This document shows positions 48,801 to 60,800 of a stretch of DNA of 64,000 nt, one piece after another. Made by a program: the position numbers and the translations under genes. The notes beneath the pieces were generated by a model. It was not told the DNA's origin. It did no database searches and worked only from the letters and a program-made list of their open reading frames with translations. Positions within the stretch are counted from its first letter, which is position 1. Each line of letters begins with the position of its first letter. The stretch is from Tyto alba (Eukaryota > Chordata > Aves > Strigiformes > Tytonidae): positions 8,179,731 through 8,243,730 of the forward strand of contig NW_024881283.1 of assembly GCF_018691265.1 (NCBI RefSeq), given 5' to 3'.

Positions 48801-51800
48801 GAAAGGTGGGGTTTATCTACTTTCCAGACCCCAGAACCATATTTGTCTTCGGATATTTGTGCCTCCTGAAGAGTGGCAGCTAACTTTTGGCTAATCAGTT
48901 CTTTTTCAACAGCTTCCTTTAAAGCCAATCTTTTCCCGCTGCTAGCATCAACAATTCCCCCGGTCCTCACCTGGTTGGCGGCGATGACTTTGGCCATGTC
49001 CTCATCCAGCAGCCCTTGCACCACAGCAGCCCTCAGGGACAGCCTCTTGCTGACAGTACCCTCGACGACCCCCCCGCCGTCTACCTGAGCCTGCAGCAAC
49101 CGCAGAGTGGGCAGAGGGTCCACCTTCCCCTGCCTCACTGCCTCGGCACACGTGAGCTTCTTCCCCGTCACCTCATCCCGGACGGCTCTGAAGGGATGGA
49201 CCTCCAGATACCTCTGGCCAGATTCAATGTCAATTTTACACTTCTTGACGAACTCCGAATAGGGGACGATCATGCAGGTCTCAGGATCTACAATTCCTTC
49301 TTTCATTTCTGAAGATGACAGGACTTTCTCCATAACCTCCTCGGTCAGCAAGCCTTTCTTTACCGCTTGACAGAGAGCCAGTCTCTGGCCAGAAGCAGGA
49401 TCAAAAATGCTTCCACTCCCAGCCTGGATTTCTTGCACTTTCCTCTGAAAGTCTGGACTAATGAGACCTAACGATACTGCCTGAGGCAAGGACAGTTTCT
49501 CCTTTGTAACTGGATGAACATAGTCCTGCAGGCACACACTTTCAGCTTTCCTGAGTTCATTACATAAATCTTGGTTGATCAAACCATGTTTCATTGCATC
49601 GTTTACAGAAAGCCTCATGCCAGACACATGATGGATGATTCCTCCATCAGCAACCTGCTTGGTCAAGAGCTGAAAAGCATTTTCCTTTTTCAGGAGCCCT
49701 TTTTCAACAGACTGTGCAACAGTCAAAAGCTGCCTGGTTTTAGGATCCACAATTCCACTGGTCTCAGCCTGGAAGCTAATGAGCTTCTGTCTGGTCACTG
49801 CATCAGTGCCTTTCCCCTTGGAAGCCTTCTCCAGCTTGACCAGCTCTTTCTGACTTGTTGGCTCTATGAGGCCCAGATTTGAAGCCAAAGTGACTGATAC
49901 TTTTTTGCCACGTTTCAAGTCAACGATCCCTCCAGTAACCACTTGCCCTTCCAAGATCCTCATTGCCGTTTCCTTGTCCAGAAGGCCAACGGCAGCAGCA
50001 TCCTTGATAGAGTAGACAAAGTTATTGCCTGGGTCAAGAACGCCACTTATCGCTTTGTCAGATGCCAGTACCTTCTGGAGAAGGTTCTCATCCATCAGAC
50101 CTTCTTCAATGACATCCTCAGTGGTTAATGATTCACATGTGTGAGAGTCAAAGAAGCCACTAAACATCTTCATTTTCTCCATTAGTTTCACAGCTGTGTG
50201 GCTGGGTACCACTCCACAGGCTACTGCTTCATTTAGAAGAAGAGTCTTCCCTGTCTGCTCATGGATTATGCCGCCACTTCGGAGCTGCATCAACAGCATT
50301 TCCAAAGTGTCCTTTGCTTCCTGCTCTGCAAGGGCTGGCAGGGATGTTTCATCAATAATTTCATCATCTAATATTTTTTCCCCTTCTCCTTCTTGCACTT
50401 CCAATACACTTTCAATGTTTTCACTTTGTCTTTCTTTTTGCTCTGCCTCTCCAGTTTTAGGGAGCACAACCTCCTCTCCTCCCAGCATGTCATTCTCAAT
50501 TGTTTCCTCGTTTAGCAAATAAATCTCTCTGACATCTTCTGCCTCTAGTTTGGGTTCCTCCACACCCTGAGACCTCTCTGCCGTGATTTCCAGCCTATCT
50601 CTACTTTCTGAAACATCCACGGACATGCAGATTTCACTTTTCACAACAACTGTCCCACTTTTCGATGCCCTCTCCTGATCTTCAATACTTTCCACTCCAT
50701 CTACTATAGGCTTGGACTCTTCTTCTGCCTCAACCCTCATTTCCTCTGTTTCTTTGAATCCACCAGCAAGGTCACCGGGATGTCCTGGCATCGATAATTT
50801 TGCCTGATGTTTGTCCTTGCTTGTAGAAACTACTTGCTCTCTTCCAAATTCAGCATCGGTTTCACCCTTGATGGTGGCCTGTTCAATATAAATCTGCTTC
50901 TGCTCTTCCACAGGTAGGGTATCTTCCACATCCTCCAACAGGAGGCTTTCAGGTCTCATCACCACCTCCCCGTTCTCCAAAGCGGTTCTGGGTGGCGGGA
51001 CCTTTCCATTTTGTTCTTTTGAAGGAGCAAACTGAAACTCAAGCTGCTGCAAAGCCAAGCCATTGCAAGGCTCTCTTTCAAGAGCTGCATTTGCCTTTGT
51101 CTCCTCCAAGACTTCACTAGCTTGCAACATGTGCGCACAGGACCCATTTTCCTGCGTTTGGATGAGGGCTTTAGTGAGATTGTTCAACTCGCCGTCCACT
51201 AAGAGCAGCTTCTGGCCATCATGGATGTTGATGTAGCTGTGGGTCATCAAGTGGAACATCAGCCTTTCGTCATCACTGCTTAGCAGAGGGTCACTTGGCT
51301 CTTTGTGACCTGCGGGACTCCTTCCAGCGCTCTGGCCATGCCTGCTTCTGCTTGGAGAGCCAGCGAGCCGCACGCTGGCCATGACATCAGGTATGACTGT
51401 TGATTTCAGCTTCTTTGCCACGTCTTTCTCCAAGACGCCATGTTCAACAGCTTTCTTCCAGGACAGCACCTCAGTGGTTTCTGGTATAAAGACAGCCTTA
51501 ATGAGTTGCCTTTTGCTGAGAATCTTGTAAACCAACTCTGTAGACAGGATTCCTTGCTCTAAAGCATCTGCAACTGGGACGATTTCCCCTGTCTCTGGCC
51601 ACAGGAGCCCCATGAAGGACCACAGGGATTCCAGGACCACCAGTGCAATCCTTGGTGCTACCAACTCCTTCCTTACAGCTTCATCAATTGTCAGTCTCTC
51701 CCCCGTGACGGTATCGATGATGCCACCTGTCTGAAGCTGCCGGATAAGAAGTGTGCATGCCAAATCCTGGTCAATTAAATTATGTCTCACAGCTTCGTCC

Positions 51801-54800
51801 ACAGTCAGCCTGTGCCCTGTCCTGGGGTCAACAATGCCACCAGCAAAGAGGTGGGCTTCCAGCAACCTGACTGTCACCTGCCTGTCTATCAGCCCTTCCT
51901 GGACAGCACGGAAGATGCTGACTTTTCTGCCTGATTTCAAGCTCACCATCCCACCCGCCAGCTGCTTGACTGGGAGCAGCCTCAGCCCAGTCTCTTGGTG
52001 GATGATGCATCGGTGCATGAGCTCGGGCAGGCTGATTTTTTCAGCAGTGTTGGGGTCAATCAAATCCTTGCCACTCTCTAGGTGAGACAGAAGTCTGGAA
52101 TAAAGCTGAGGGGTAAGGAGCTTTTCTTGCACCGCTGTCTCCATGCTGATTCTGCCCTGATGGACCTTAAAGCCCCCAGTGACGAGCTCAGCTTCAAGAA
52201 TCTTTAGCCCAGTGCTCTCACTGATCCTCCCCTCTTCTATCGCAGCAACGACAGGTAGGAGCTGCCTCCCTTCACATCTGACGTCTTCCACTCGGTGGAG
52301 AGCATCCTTCAATTCCTGCAGCACCTGAAACGTCCTGAGATCGATGATGTTTCTTGCCAGAGCTTTCTCCAAGGAGAGTTTCTCACTGGTTTCTGGAACA
52401 ACTAAGTCAGATGTGATAACCTGGGCCTCCAAAAGGACAAGACCAGTGTCCTGATCTATAAGGCCTCTCTGCATGGCACCAAAGACAGGGAATATTTCTA
52501 CTGTGCCAAGATCGATCACTCCTGCCACTGCTTCGCTGCCCTAGAACAGAAAGAGAAGGAAAAGAATTAAATCAAAATCAAGCATTTCCAGCACTCAGAT
52601 TGCATGAGTTCCAGGGAGGTCTCAGTTTCCAAAAAAAAGTTTAAAACCCTAAACAGGCTAGAAAGGAGTCCCAAAGTGTTTGAAATGCATCTCCAAAGGC
52701 ATCACAGCACGCAGATTGGTGCACTTGCTAGCTCGCACATTGCCAGCAAGTTTTAATGCTCATCTAGTCCATCACCCAGGGCAGCACTGAGATGCTTCCA
52801 ACATCCACCAACTGCCACGCAGCGAAGCGGCAAGCAGCAAAACCCAGAAGTGCTCCTAATGCTCCATGGAGAAACAGAGGGAAGGAGACCAACAAGCACA
52901 CCAAAGCCATTCAACAACTCCAGTTTTAAAAAGTAAAGACAACACAAATCCCACTGTGTACTCCGAGAGGCAAAAAAAAACCCCAAAGATGTCCCCTTCA
53001 GGGTATCTAGGACTCTCTCCCAGCACAGCTTCCACGCTGACTCCTGCCATGCTTTAAATCCTGCAATTCCCCAAGCAGATCTCAAGTGCCAGGCTGGGGA
53101 ACACCACAAACCACCCCCCCCAAACTACGGAGCAGCTCCCCAGCCACACAGAGCGGCCGTGCGCGAGGGCAGGAGCGCTGCGTGCAGGGCAGCTCCCCCA
53201 GCACGACCACCGGCACCCGCTCAGCCCGGCTCCGGCACCTCGAAGTAGCCATGCTCTTCAGACAGGGCAAGGGGGGGGGGACAGAAGAAGCTGGAGGTCC
53301 CAGCATGGAAAGAGTGAGAGACCGGGAACAGACCATCTACTTTGGTGTTTCTGGAGGGGCTTTTCTCTCCTTGCTGCTATCCCCAAAGGCAGTGTAATAA
53401 TTAAGGTGATAAAGAGTAATGGCTCTGCGGACATTTGGGTTTCTCCCAGTCCCACTGGTTGGATGTAAGGTTGGCACAAGCACTAAAAGATTTTTGTGGG
53501 GACAGGGAGGACAGAATCTAGATTGTGGAATGAATTCCTTCTGCATCCCCCAGATTTTTTTTCATCGGCGAGTCTAACAGCAGAGGTGGCTGGGGGTATG
53601 TTGTAGCTGCAGCACAGCTCGGTTACGGCGCAGCAGAGGATGCAGCCTGCACCACGTTGGTTTGCAGATCCCCCCCCAACTGCCTTCTGCTGTGGAGACA
53701 GGGTGAACGTGCTGGAAAAACCACAACTCTCCACCATCATCACCAGACTCTGACATGCACATTCGGAGATGAACAAGCCATGGAAAGACAGAGAAGAGGA
53801 GGGGGGGGGAAAGAGAAAGATAAAAAAGGAGATGGGAGGGAGGGGAGTAAAAGGCTTTTACTTACCCGAGTTGCAGGGTGTGCCTTGAGCAGTTAAAGAC
53901 AGAGCCTTATGGAGCAGTTCAGCCGTATCACACACAGTGTAAAGCTTGGTGTTAGCGTCCAGCATGCGACTGTTTTGTTTGCAAAAAGAACCCCACACAC
54001 AGGTCGTCCTCTTTCACTTTGTGTGTTTTGTTTGTTTAAATCCCGGAGGGTTAGTTAAACTTGTAAGCAAGGATGTCAGTTAATCTTAAAAACAGTTGAC
54101 ATGAAACACAAACTGTACAGGGACACATCATGCTCAATTTAGCGCGTTCTGCTTGGCATTTTTTGTCTTTTATAACTTCTCTCTGACAGTTGGATGTTTC
54201 CAGCAAGCAAATGTTAAAGAGTTCCTCATGCTCCCTCTACAGTGAAGCAACTGCACCGCAAAAGAGCTGCAGGAATCATCTCGTAGACGGGGATCTACGG
54301 TGAAGCCCCACTGCCATCTCTCGTTTTGTTTCCTGGGCTTCATCGAGAGCGTGAGTGAAAACTGTTCTAGCCTGAGCCACGAAGCGCGCTCACGCTGTAC
54401 AAAAACAGCCTGGCAAGCCCTGGAGTAGGCTTTTGCTATGAAGTTATTTTCCTGCCCGGGAAGGAGGAAAAGGGAAAGGAAAAATCATCCTTTCCACAGG
54501 CAGGCTGCTCTCAGCTGCTCTCCTGACAGCAGCAGCAGAAGCATCAGAGCCGTGACGGCTTAGCGGCAACTAAGAAGTCGGTTTGCTCACCGTAAGCTTT
54601 TTGCTGTCAGCACGAGGGCTAAAGGGCTTGCATGAGAAAGTGTTCACTGCACTGAGACACCTGAAGTGTGCTATGAAGTCCAACTTGGAGAGAAACGCTG
54701 CGTGTTTACGTGAAAGCTGGACAGATTTCAAACAAGCAGCCCCGTCGCCCTCTTCCCGTGAGCAGCTCGAACAGGGCTTCACTCACGGACCCAACAGCCA

Positions 54801-57800
54801 AACCCTGCGTCCCGCGTCCAGATCTGGCGGGCTGTTGCTTCAGAGTACAGGGAGCCAGCAAGCAAACACATAAATATATCCATCGACACATGTATATACA
54901 CTTATATAACACGTACACGCATATCTGTGAATGACCGCAGACAGCTCGTAACAGGCAATAAGGATGCGCTTTCAGCCCTCCCTACCCAGCGACACGAGGA
55001 CGGGGACTGATGGGAGCACTGGTGGATGTGAACAGGGAATGGGTCCAGCTACGGGTCGTGAAGGTCTCCCAGGTCAGCTGAGGGCCTGGATGATGCCGCC
55101 GCCTTCCACTGGGGAGAGCAACTTCATTCAGCCACAGCCGAGCCAAAACTCTCGCCAGACCCGGAGACACACGATACCGCTCGGGCAAATGCCCTTCTGC
55201 AAAAAACCCCACCTTCTTGTGTCTCCTGCACGCAGGCAGCCTGCGAGATGGAGCCCTCTGGGGTTAAAGCACTGAGAGGACATTCCTCAGAGGACACAGG
55301 TTTGCTAAAGGGGATCGTTTCCAGGACAGAGGTTCACCTACGTCCTTGCCCGCCGAGCATGAACAAGCCAACCCTCGCGCACAGGGCAGAGCTCTGATGA
55401 AAACCACTGCAAAGGACAACTCCCCCAAATTGATCTGGAAGGCAGCAGGTAAACGGCTCCTGCTTGGCCTCCAGGGGCCACCCCAGCCTGGATGCTTCGG
55501 GTGACGCGTGGACAGAAGAGAAGGGAGGGCAACCACGTGCAAGTAAGAAAGTCAACGGGCCATGAGTGGCTGGTAGCCATGAGACACGCAACCAAGCAAA
55601 ACCTTTCAGACACCCTGAGGCGTGCCCTGTGTCCACGCAGCCGCGGTTCTGAGAGGGGACCAGTACCTTGTGCTCTGTCTCCTGGGCCAGCTGGCTCTGG
55701 AGCTGCTGGAGCTGCTCCGTGGAGTCGCTGCAGAGTGCCTGGTAGGTCTCCTTGAGGGCACCAATCTGAGCGGAAATCTGTTCCTTCTCTGGATGGGAAA
55801 GCCTGCAAGGGGAAGGGCGAATCGCTCAAGGGAACTGCACAAACCAGCCCTCAGCTCTGCAGGACTAACACGTCCTTCTGGTGAATGAAAAAGCCAAACC
55901 CACCACAAGTCCCCTGTCCCACTGCCCTACTCAGCTAAAACCAGCAAGGGTAATTGTGTTCAGCAAAGGCTGACCTGCATTGTAATGATGACATCCCCAA
56001 AAATACAGGGTTGGATCACGACTAAAGGGGATTAATATCGTCCCAACAGCATAAAGGAGTTGCATATTTCATAGCTCTTGTTGCAGATAAGAAAGAAGAC
56101 AACTGTCACGTGCAGCTCATCATGGTTTTTAATGGGAGTCAGGCACTGGACGCCAGGGATGCCAGCCCACCAGTGCCAGCTCTAAGGTATCTCATCTCCC
56201 CTCGCTGCTGTCCCTGCCTGTCCCCTCAGGCCACACTCACTTGTGGCTGTGTTTTGCCAGGAAGATTTGTGAAGTCTTGATGGCCTCAGAGACCTGCTCC
56301 TTCTTCGCAGCCAGTTCCTCATTCAGGGCCTGTTAAAAAGAAAAAAAAAAAAAAAAAAAAAAAGCAGCTTAATTCAGCTGTGGAAAAAGAGCGAAAGTTA
56401 AACAAACTGTCTGATGGTTGCCCCCCAGTTTACCTGCTGCTCTGAGATGGATTTCTCGATGTCACCCAGCTCTCTGCTCCCAGCAGCAGCCGTCCTGCCT
56501 TGCACACTCTGCTTCAAGCCCAGGGCCCAGCCCAGGAGTTCCTTCACCTTGTCCACATGCTCCTGCTTCTCCTCCTCCACTACTTTCTGCAAACAGAGGA
56601 GGGAGGAAGATCCCCACGTCAAAGGGGTCCCGGACTTCCAAAGGCTCGGGAGCAGAGCCTGAGATGTAACCTCAACATGGAGCAGCACCCTTGGGGGTGC
56701 TAGGAAATGAGCCTGCACGTTTGGAATAGGGTTCAGTTCTGTACAACACCCTTACCTCCTCCTCCTCCAGCCGCCGGAGAGCATCGCTGATGTACTTCAC
56801 ATGCTGCGTGGTTAATGTCACCAGAGCTGTATAGCGAGTCCGCAAATCCATGAACTGTGCAGGGGGGAGAGGGGGAAACGGGGCGCATCAGTCCCGGCCA
56901 GCGGATCCGGAGCGACGTACTTTACAGTACACGACACGGATGCACCACCTCTCGCTTGGGAAGCCCCCCGGGCACCTCGCAGACCCCGTAACGGCATCAA
57001 TGAGATGCAGCAAGTCTGACGGGGAGGGTTGTGGCCACGCACGGCATGCTGCACAACACCGGAGCGAAGGGGAGACTCCGGTCACGGACACCGGGACGGA
57101 CGTTCAGCTCTTACAAGAGGGCTACCGGGATATCCACCCAGAGCAGACTGGACCTCGGGTCCCTAAAGGTCTCATCCCAAAGATCCACACACAGTTAACG
57201 CTGCGTGGTGCTCTGGTTATTTACCTCGCAAGGCTGAAGGGCTGAGCCAGCCCTGCTGGATTTGACCCAGGGGTTCCCAGGAGTGTCTAGGTATTTCATA
57301 CCTGGTGCTTAGAGCACTAAGCCATCCTCTCTGGCTATTGGAAAAAACAGCGAGGGTGGAAACTTTATTTATACAAGAGAGCTCAGCAGAAAGGAGCTCA
57401 TTTCACAGAGGCTGCTCGGCGGTTTGGTCAGTGTCAAAGAACCACCCCCAAGTCATAATTTCTCCCTCCCAAAGTCGGGCGGGTGGCCGTGCTCCTACCT
57501 CCTGTGTGATGGCATCCGAGGACGAGAGCATGCGCCGGCGCTTCATGGGAGACTTCTGCTGCGACTCCACAAACGCCCTGTACGTCATGAGCTGCAGCTC
57601 GTAGTCCTGCAAACGCAACCAGGGGTGGGGAGGCATGGAGCATGCAAGTGGAAACTGTGCTGGGGCCATTTCTGCCCAGCCAGACGTATCTGGGCGCGGG
57701 AGGGGACCCGTACCTTGACAGCAGCTGAGTATTGCTGAGAGAATTTCTGACACTGGTCCAGTTTGGCTTGGTTTTTCTCGATTTCTGCAGCCAAAGCCTT

Positions 57801-60800
57801 CAACAAAATTCAAAGCAAAAATGGTTGTCAGGACAGCTGCTGTGAGCTGAATTTCAGTCCCCATCCCTCCCCTTTTGGGTAAAGTCTTTATCCTCTTCAA
57901 TTTTTTATGCAAGGCCTCATCTCCACGTCAAGCCATGCAGGGTTTCTCCGCTTCCTAGACACCCAGCTCGGGCCTGCAGCCTCCTCCCCACTGCGTTTCA
58001 TCTTTTCAAGCTCGCAGATGAACAGATTTTGTAAGAAGAAAAGCAGCGACACGGTCACTGCAGCAACTGCGCTACCGAGACTTCACGAGGTCCTGCCTTA
58101 CCGTTTGCTGGCTCAGCTGCTCCGACAGCACCCGGCTGTCCTCCGCCTGCCCAGGCTTCATCAGGTCCTGCTGGACCGTGATCTCCTCGATCCACTGGAT
58201 TAGGGCGCTGTGGCACTGCCGGTAATCACTCAGCACCTCCTGGATGCTCTCCAGCTCCGCGTGGCTGAGAGAAGAACCAAGACAAGGAAGAGGAGGCTGA
58301 AATGCCACCGTAGGGATATCCCAGCCACCAGCGGGAATCCCACCTGGAAAAATGTCCCTGCTAATAAGCCTGGCCCAGGCCCCCAGCTGAAGCATGAAAG
58401 TAAATCTGCGACAGGAGGCAGGATGTTTCTCACCGGGTCTCAATCTGGGCGCAGACTCGCTGCCAGCGATCCCACAGCTGGCTTCCCTTCTCCTGATAGC
58501 GCTCGAGGTCGATGCTGCGCTCTTGTCTCAGCCGGTACAGCTGCTCTCCTACTGCCTTCGCCTTCGCCATCTCCTCCTCCAACGTGGAGAAGACAGAGCT
58601 CTTGTCCTTCACTTCCCCGAGCCATTGCTGCAAAATCAGCAAGAGACAGCACCAGTTCGACGTCGTGGAAGGCAAAAGGCACATTAAGGTAGAGATGCCC
58701 CTCCGCCCAGAGCTGACAAGCCTGAGAAGGGATTTATCTTCCCACTCTCTTTAACCTGCAAAGAACTGGCTCATTAGAGGAGGAGCAAAATGGAGGGGAC
58801 CTTGTTCTCAGTGTGGAGCAAGTCAAATTAGTTCAGCCCCTGTCCTACAGCAACAGGACATGAAGCTGCCAAGATGCTCCCATGTGCCATCACGTGCCCT
58901 ACAAGAGACTGCACAAGCCATAGCAGCTCGTTTTCCTTTACAAAGCAATAAGGGATCACACAAGCAGCACAAAATGCTCCCGGAAGTTATATCAAGGCAA
59001 GAAAAATGGCATACAATACAAATTCAGCAGAGAAGGAGAAGAAGCCTGCTTGACAAACATGAAAGCACTGGCTGGTTTCTGCCGGCCCACCTTGAGAAGT
59101 GAAAAGCACCAACCTGTAACGCTTTTCTGTGAAACTGAATAGCTGCCAGGTCAGCGGGGACTGCCTCCTCTTGGCTCAGCTTAACCTCATACCCTTTGAC
59201 CAGAGATTCTGCTCCTTGCGTGTTACGAATGATAACATCAACCGTCTTCAACCTGGCAAATCAAACAGAGGCAGCACAATGACGTCTAAAATTTGGCAGA
59301 GATCCTCTTGTTAGCGAAGCTGTTTGCGCCGTACGCCGCAGAGGGGTGGAGCTCAGTTACGGTCCGGTGCGAGGTGTGGGAGAGGGCCAGAAGAAAGGTC
59401 TTTAGCAGAATTGGGCAGGTTCAAAAAGATATTTGGGAACAGAGGCGTGTCCCAACTCACTTGTCCAGGTAGATGGAAGACAGCCCATACATCTGGTCCA
59501 TCTTGTTCACCACTAAGTCAAGTTCAGAACGCAAGTGGGGCGTGCTGGACCCCGCGGGCGCCTTGTTGAGGAAGCTGTAGCATCTCTCGGAGACAAACCG
59601 CAGGTCCGATTGCAGCCGCTGCAGATCCTCCTGCATGCGCTGTGGGAGGAAGGGAAAGAACATGAAAGGAGAGCCCAAGCAGGCAGAGAAAAAGCAGGAT
59701 CGCCGCTGGCAAAGGAGATGGTATGAAATGAAGCAGGGAGCCCACTGGAGAAGTTTCCTGCGACCTTCTGTGCAACAGGATCCCCTCAAACCCCACATAG
59801 CCACGCACCCATCACCCACACAGTCACCCCCGAGAAGCTGAAGCTGGTTTTGGCACATGCTAAAGACCAGTGGCCACCACCTCCCTTCCCTCCATGTCTC
59901 ACAGCAGCAGGACTGACCTCCTGCTCTGCGATGCGGATGGTGTTTTCCTGGATAGTGTCGCCGTCTGCTCGGGCGCTGCTCGGGGCCTGGATTCGGCTCA
60001 CTAGCCTCTGCTCACACTCCTCCAGGCGCAGACGGATATTCTTGAGCTCAGAGAGATACGTCCTGGCAACGGTCTCATCTTTGTCTTCTGCAAGTCACAG
60101 ACAAACCAAAACAGCAGCTCAAACAACCCTGCCTGGAATCTGCCCCAAATGGGACCTGTGGGAGCCCCGGAGCCGAGCGCAGCATCACACTGACACCGGG
60201 ACACCAGAGTCTCTGCTCAGATGGAAATCAAGTTAATCAAACCATCTCATTCAAAGGCAGCTGAGAATGAGTCCAGCCACAGGGCACCGTGCATGATGAA
60301 GCTGGAGTCCTCAGTCTTAGTGGGACTCACAGTGCTGCTGTGCCACGCGTGTCACTGTCACATATATTTTCTTAAAGATTAAATGCAGGAAGAACTCCTT
60401 GCTCAGAATGCATCCCAACGACTAAGCCCGTCTCCAACAATATTAGGGCAAGAGGACCCAGCAGTTAAGCCGAAGCTACAGAGCCAAGCCCTCTCTGCAG
60501 GAACATTGCTGGACAAAAGCCGAACACTTGAATGAATGGAGAAATAAGGAGAGCAGCTGCTCACACCATCAACTAGCCAGCTCAGAAAAAAAAAAAAAAA
60601 AAAAACAAAACACAAAAATGAAGCCGTCCCATAAATCCTTTGTTTATGAGTCCCCGCAGCTCCTGGTTAATCCATCAGCCCTTTGAAGCTCACCGTTCTC
60701 CATGGACTCCAGCAGCTGCCGGATGTGTTCCTTGGAAGCCTCCACTTCCTCCTCCAGGCGCAGCCGCTCCGACACCGAGAAGAGCTCCGAGTCCCGGCTG

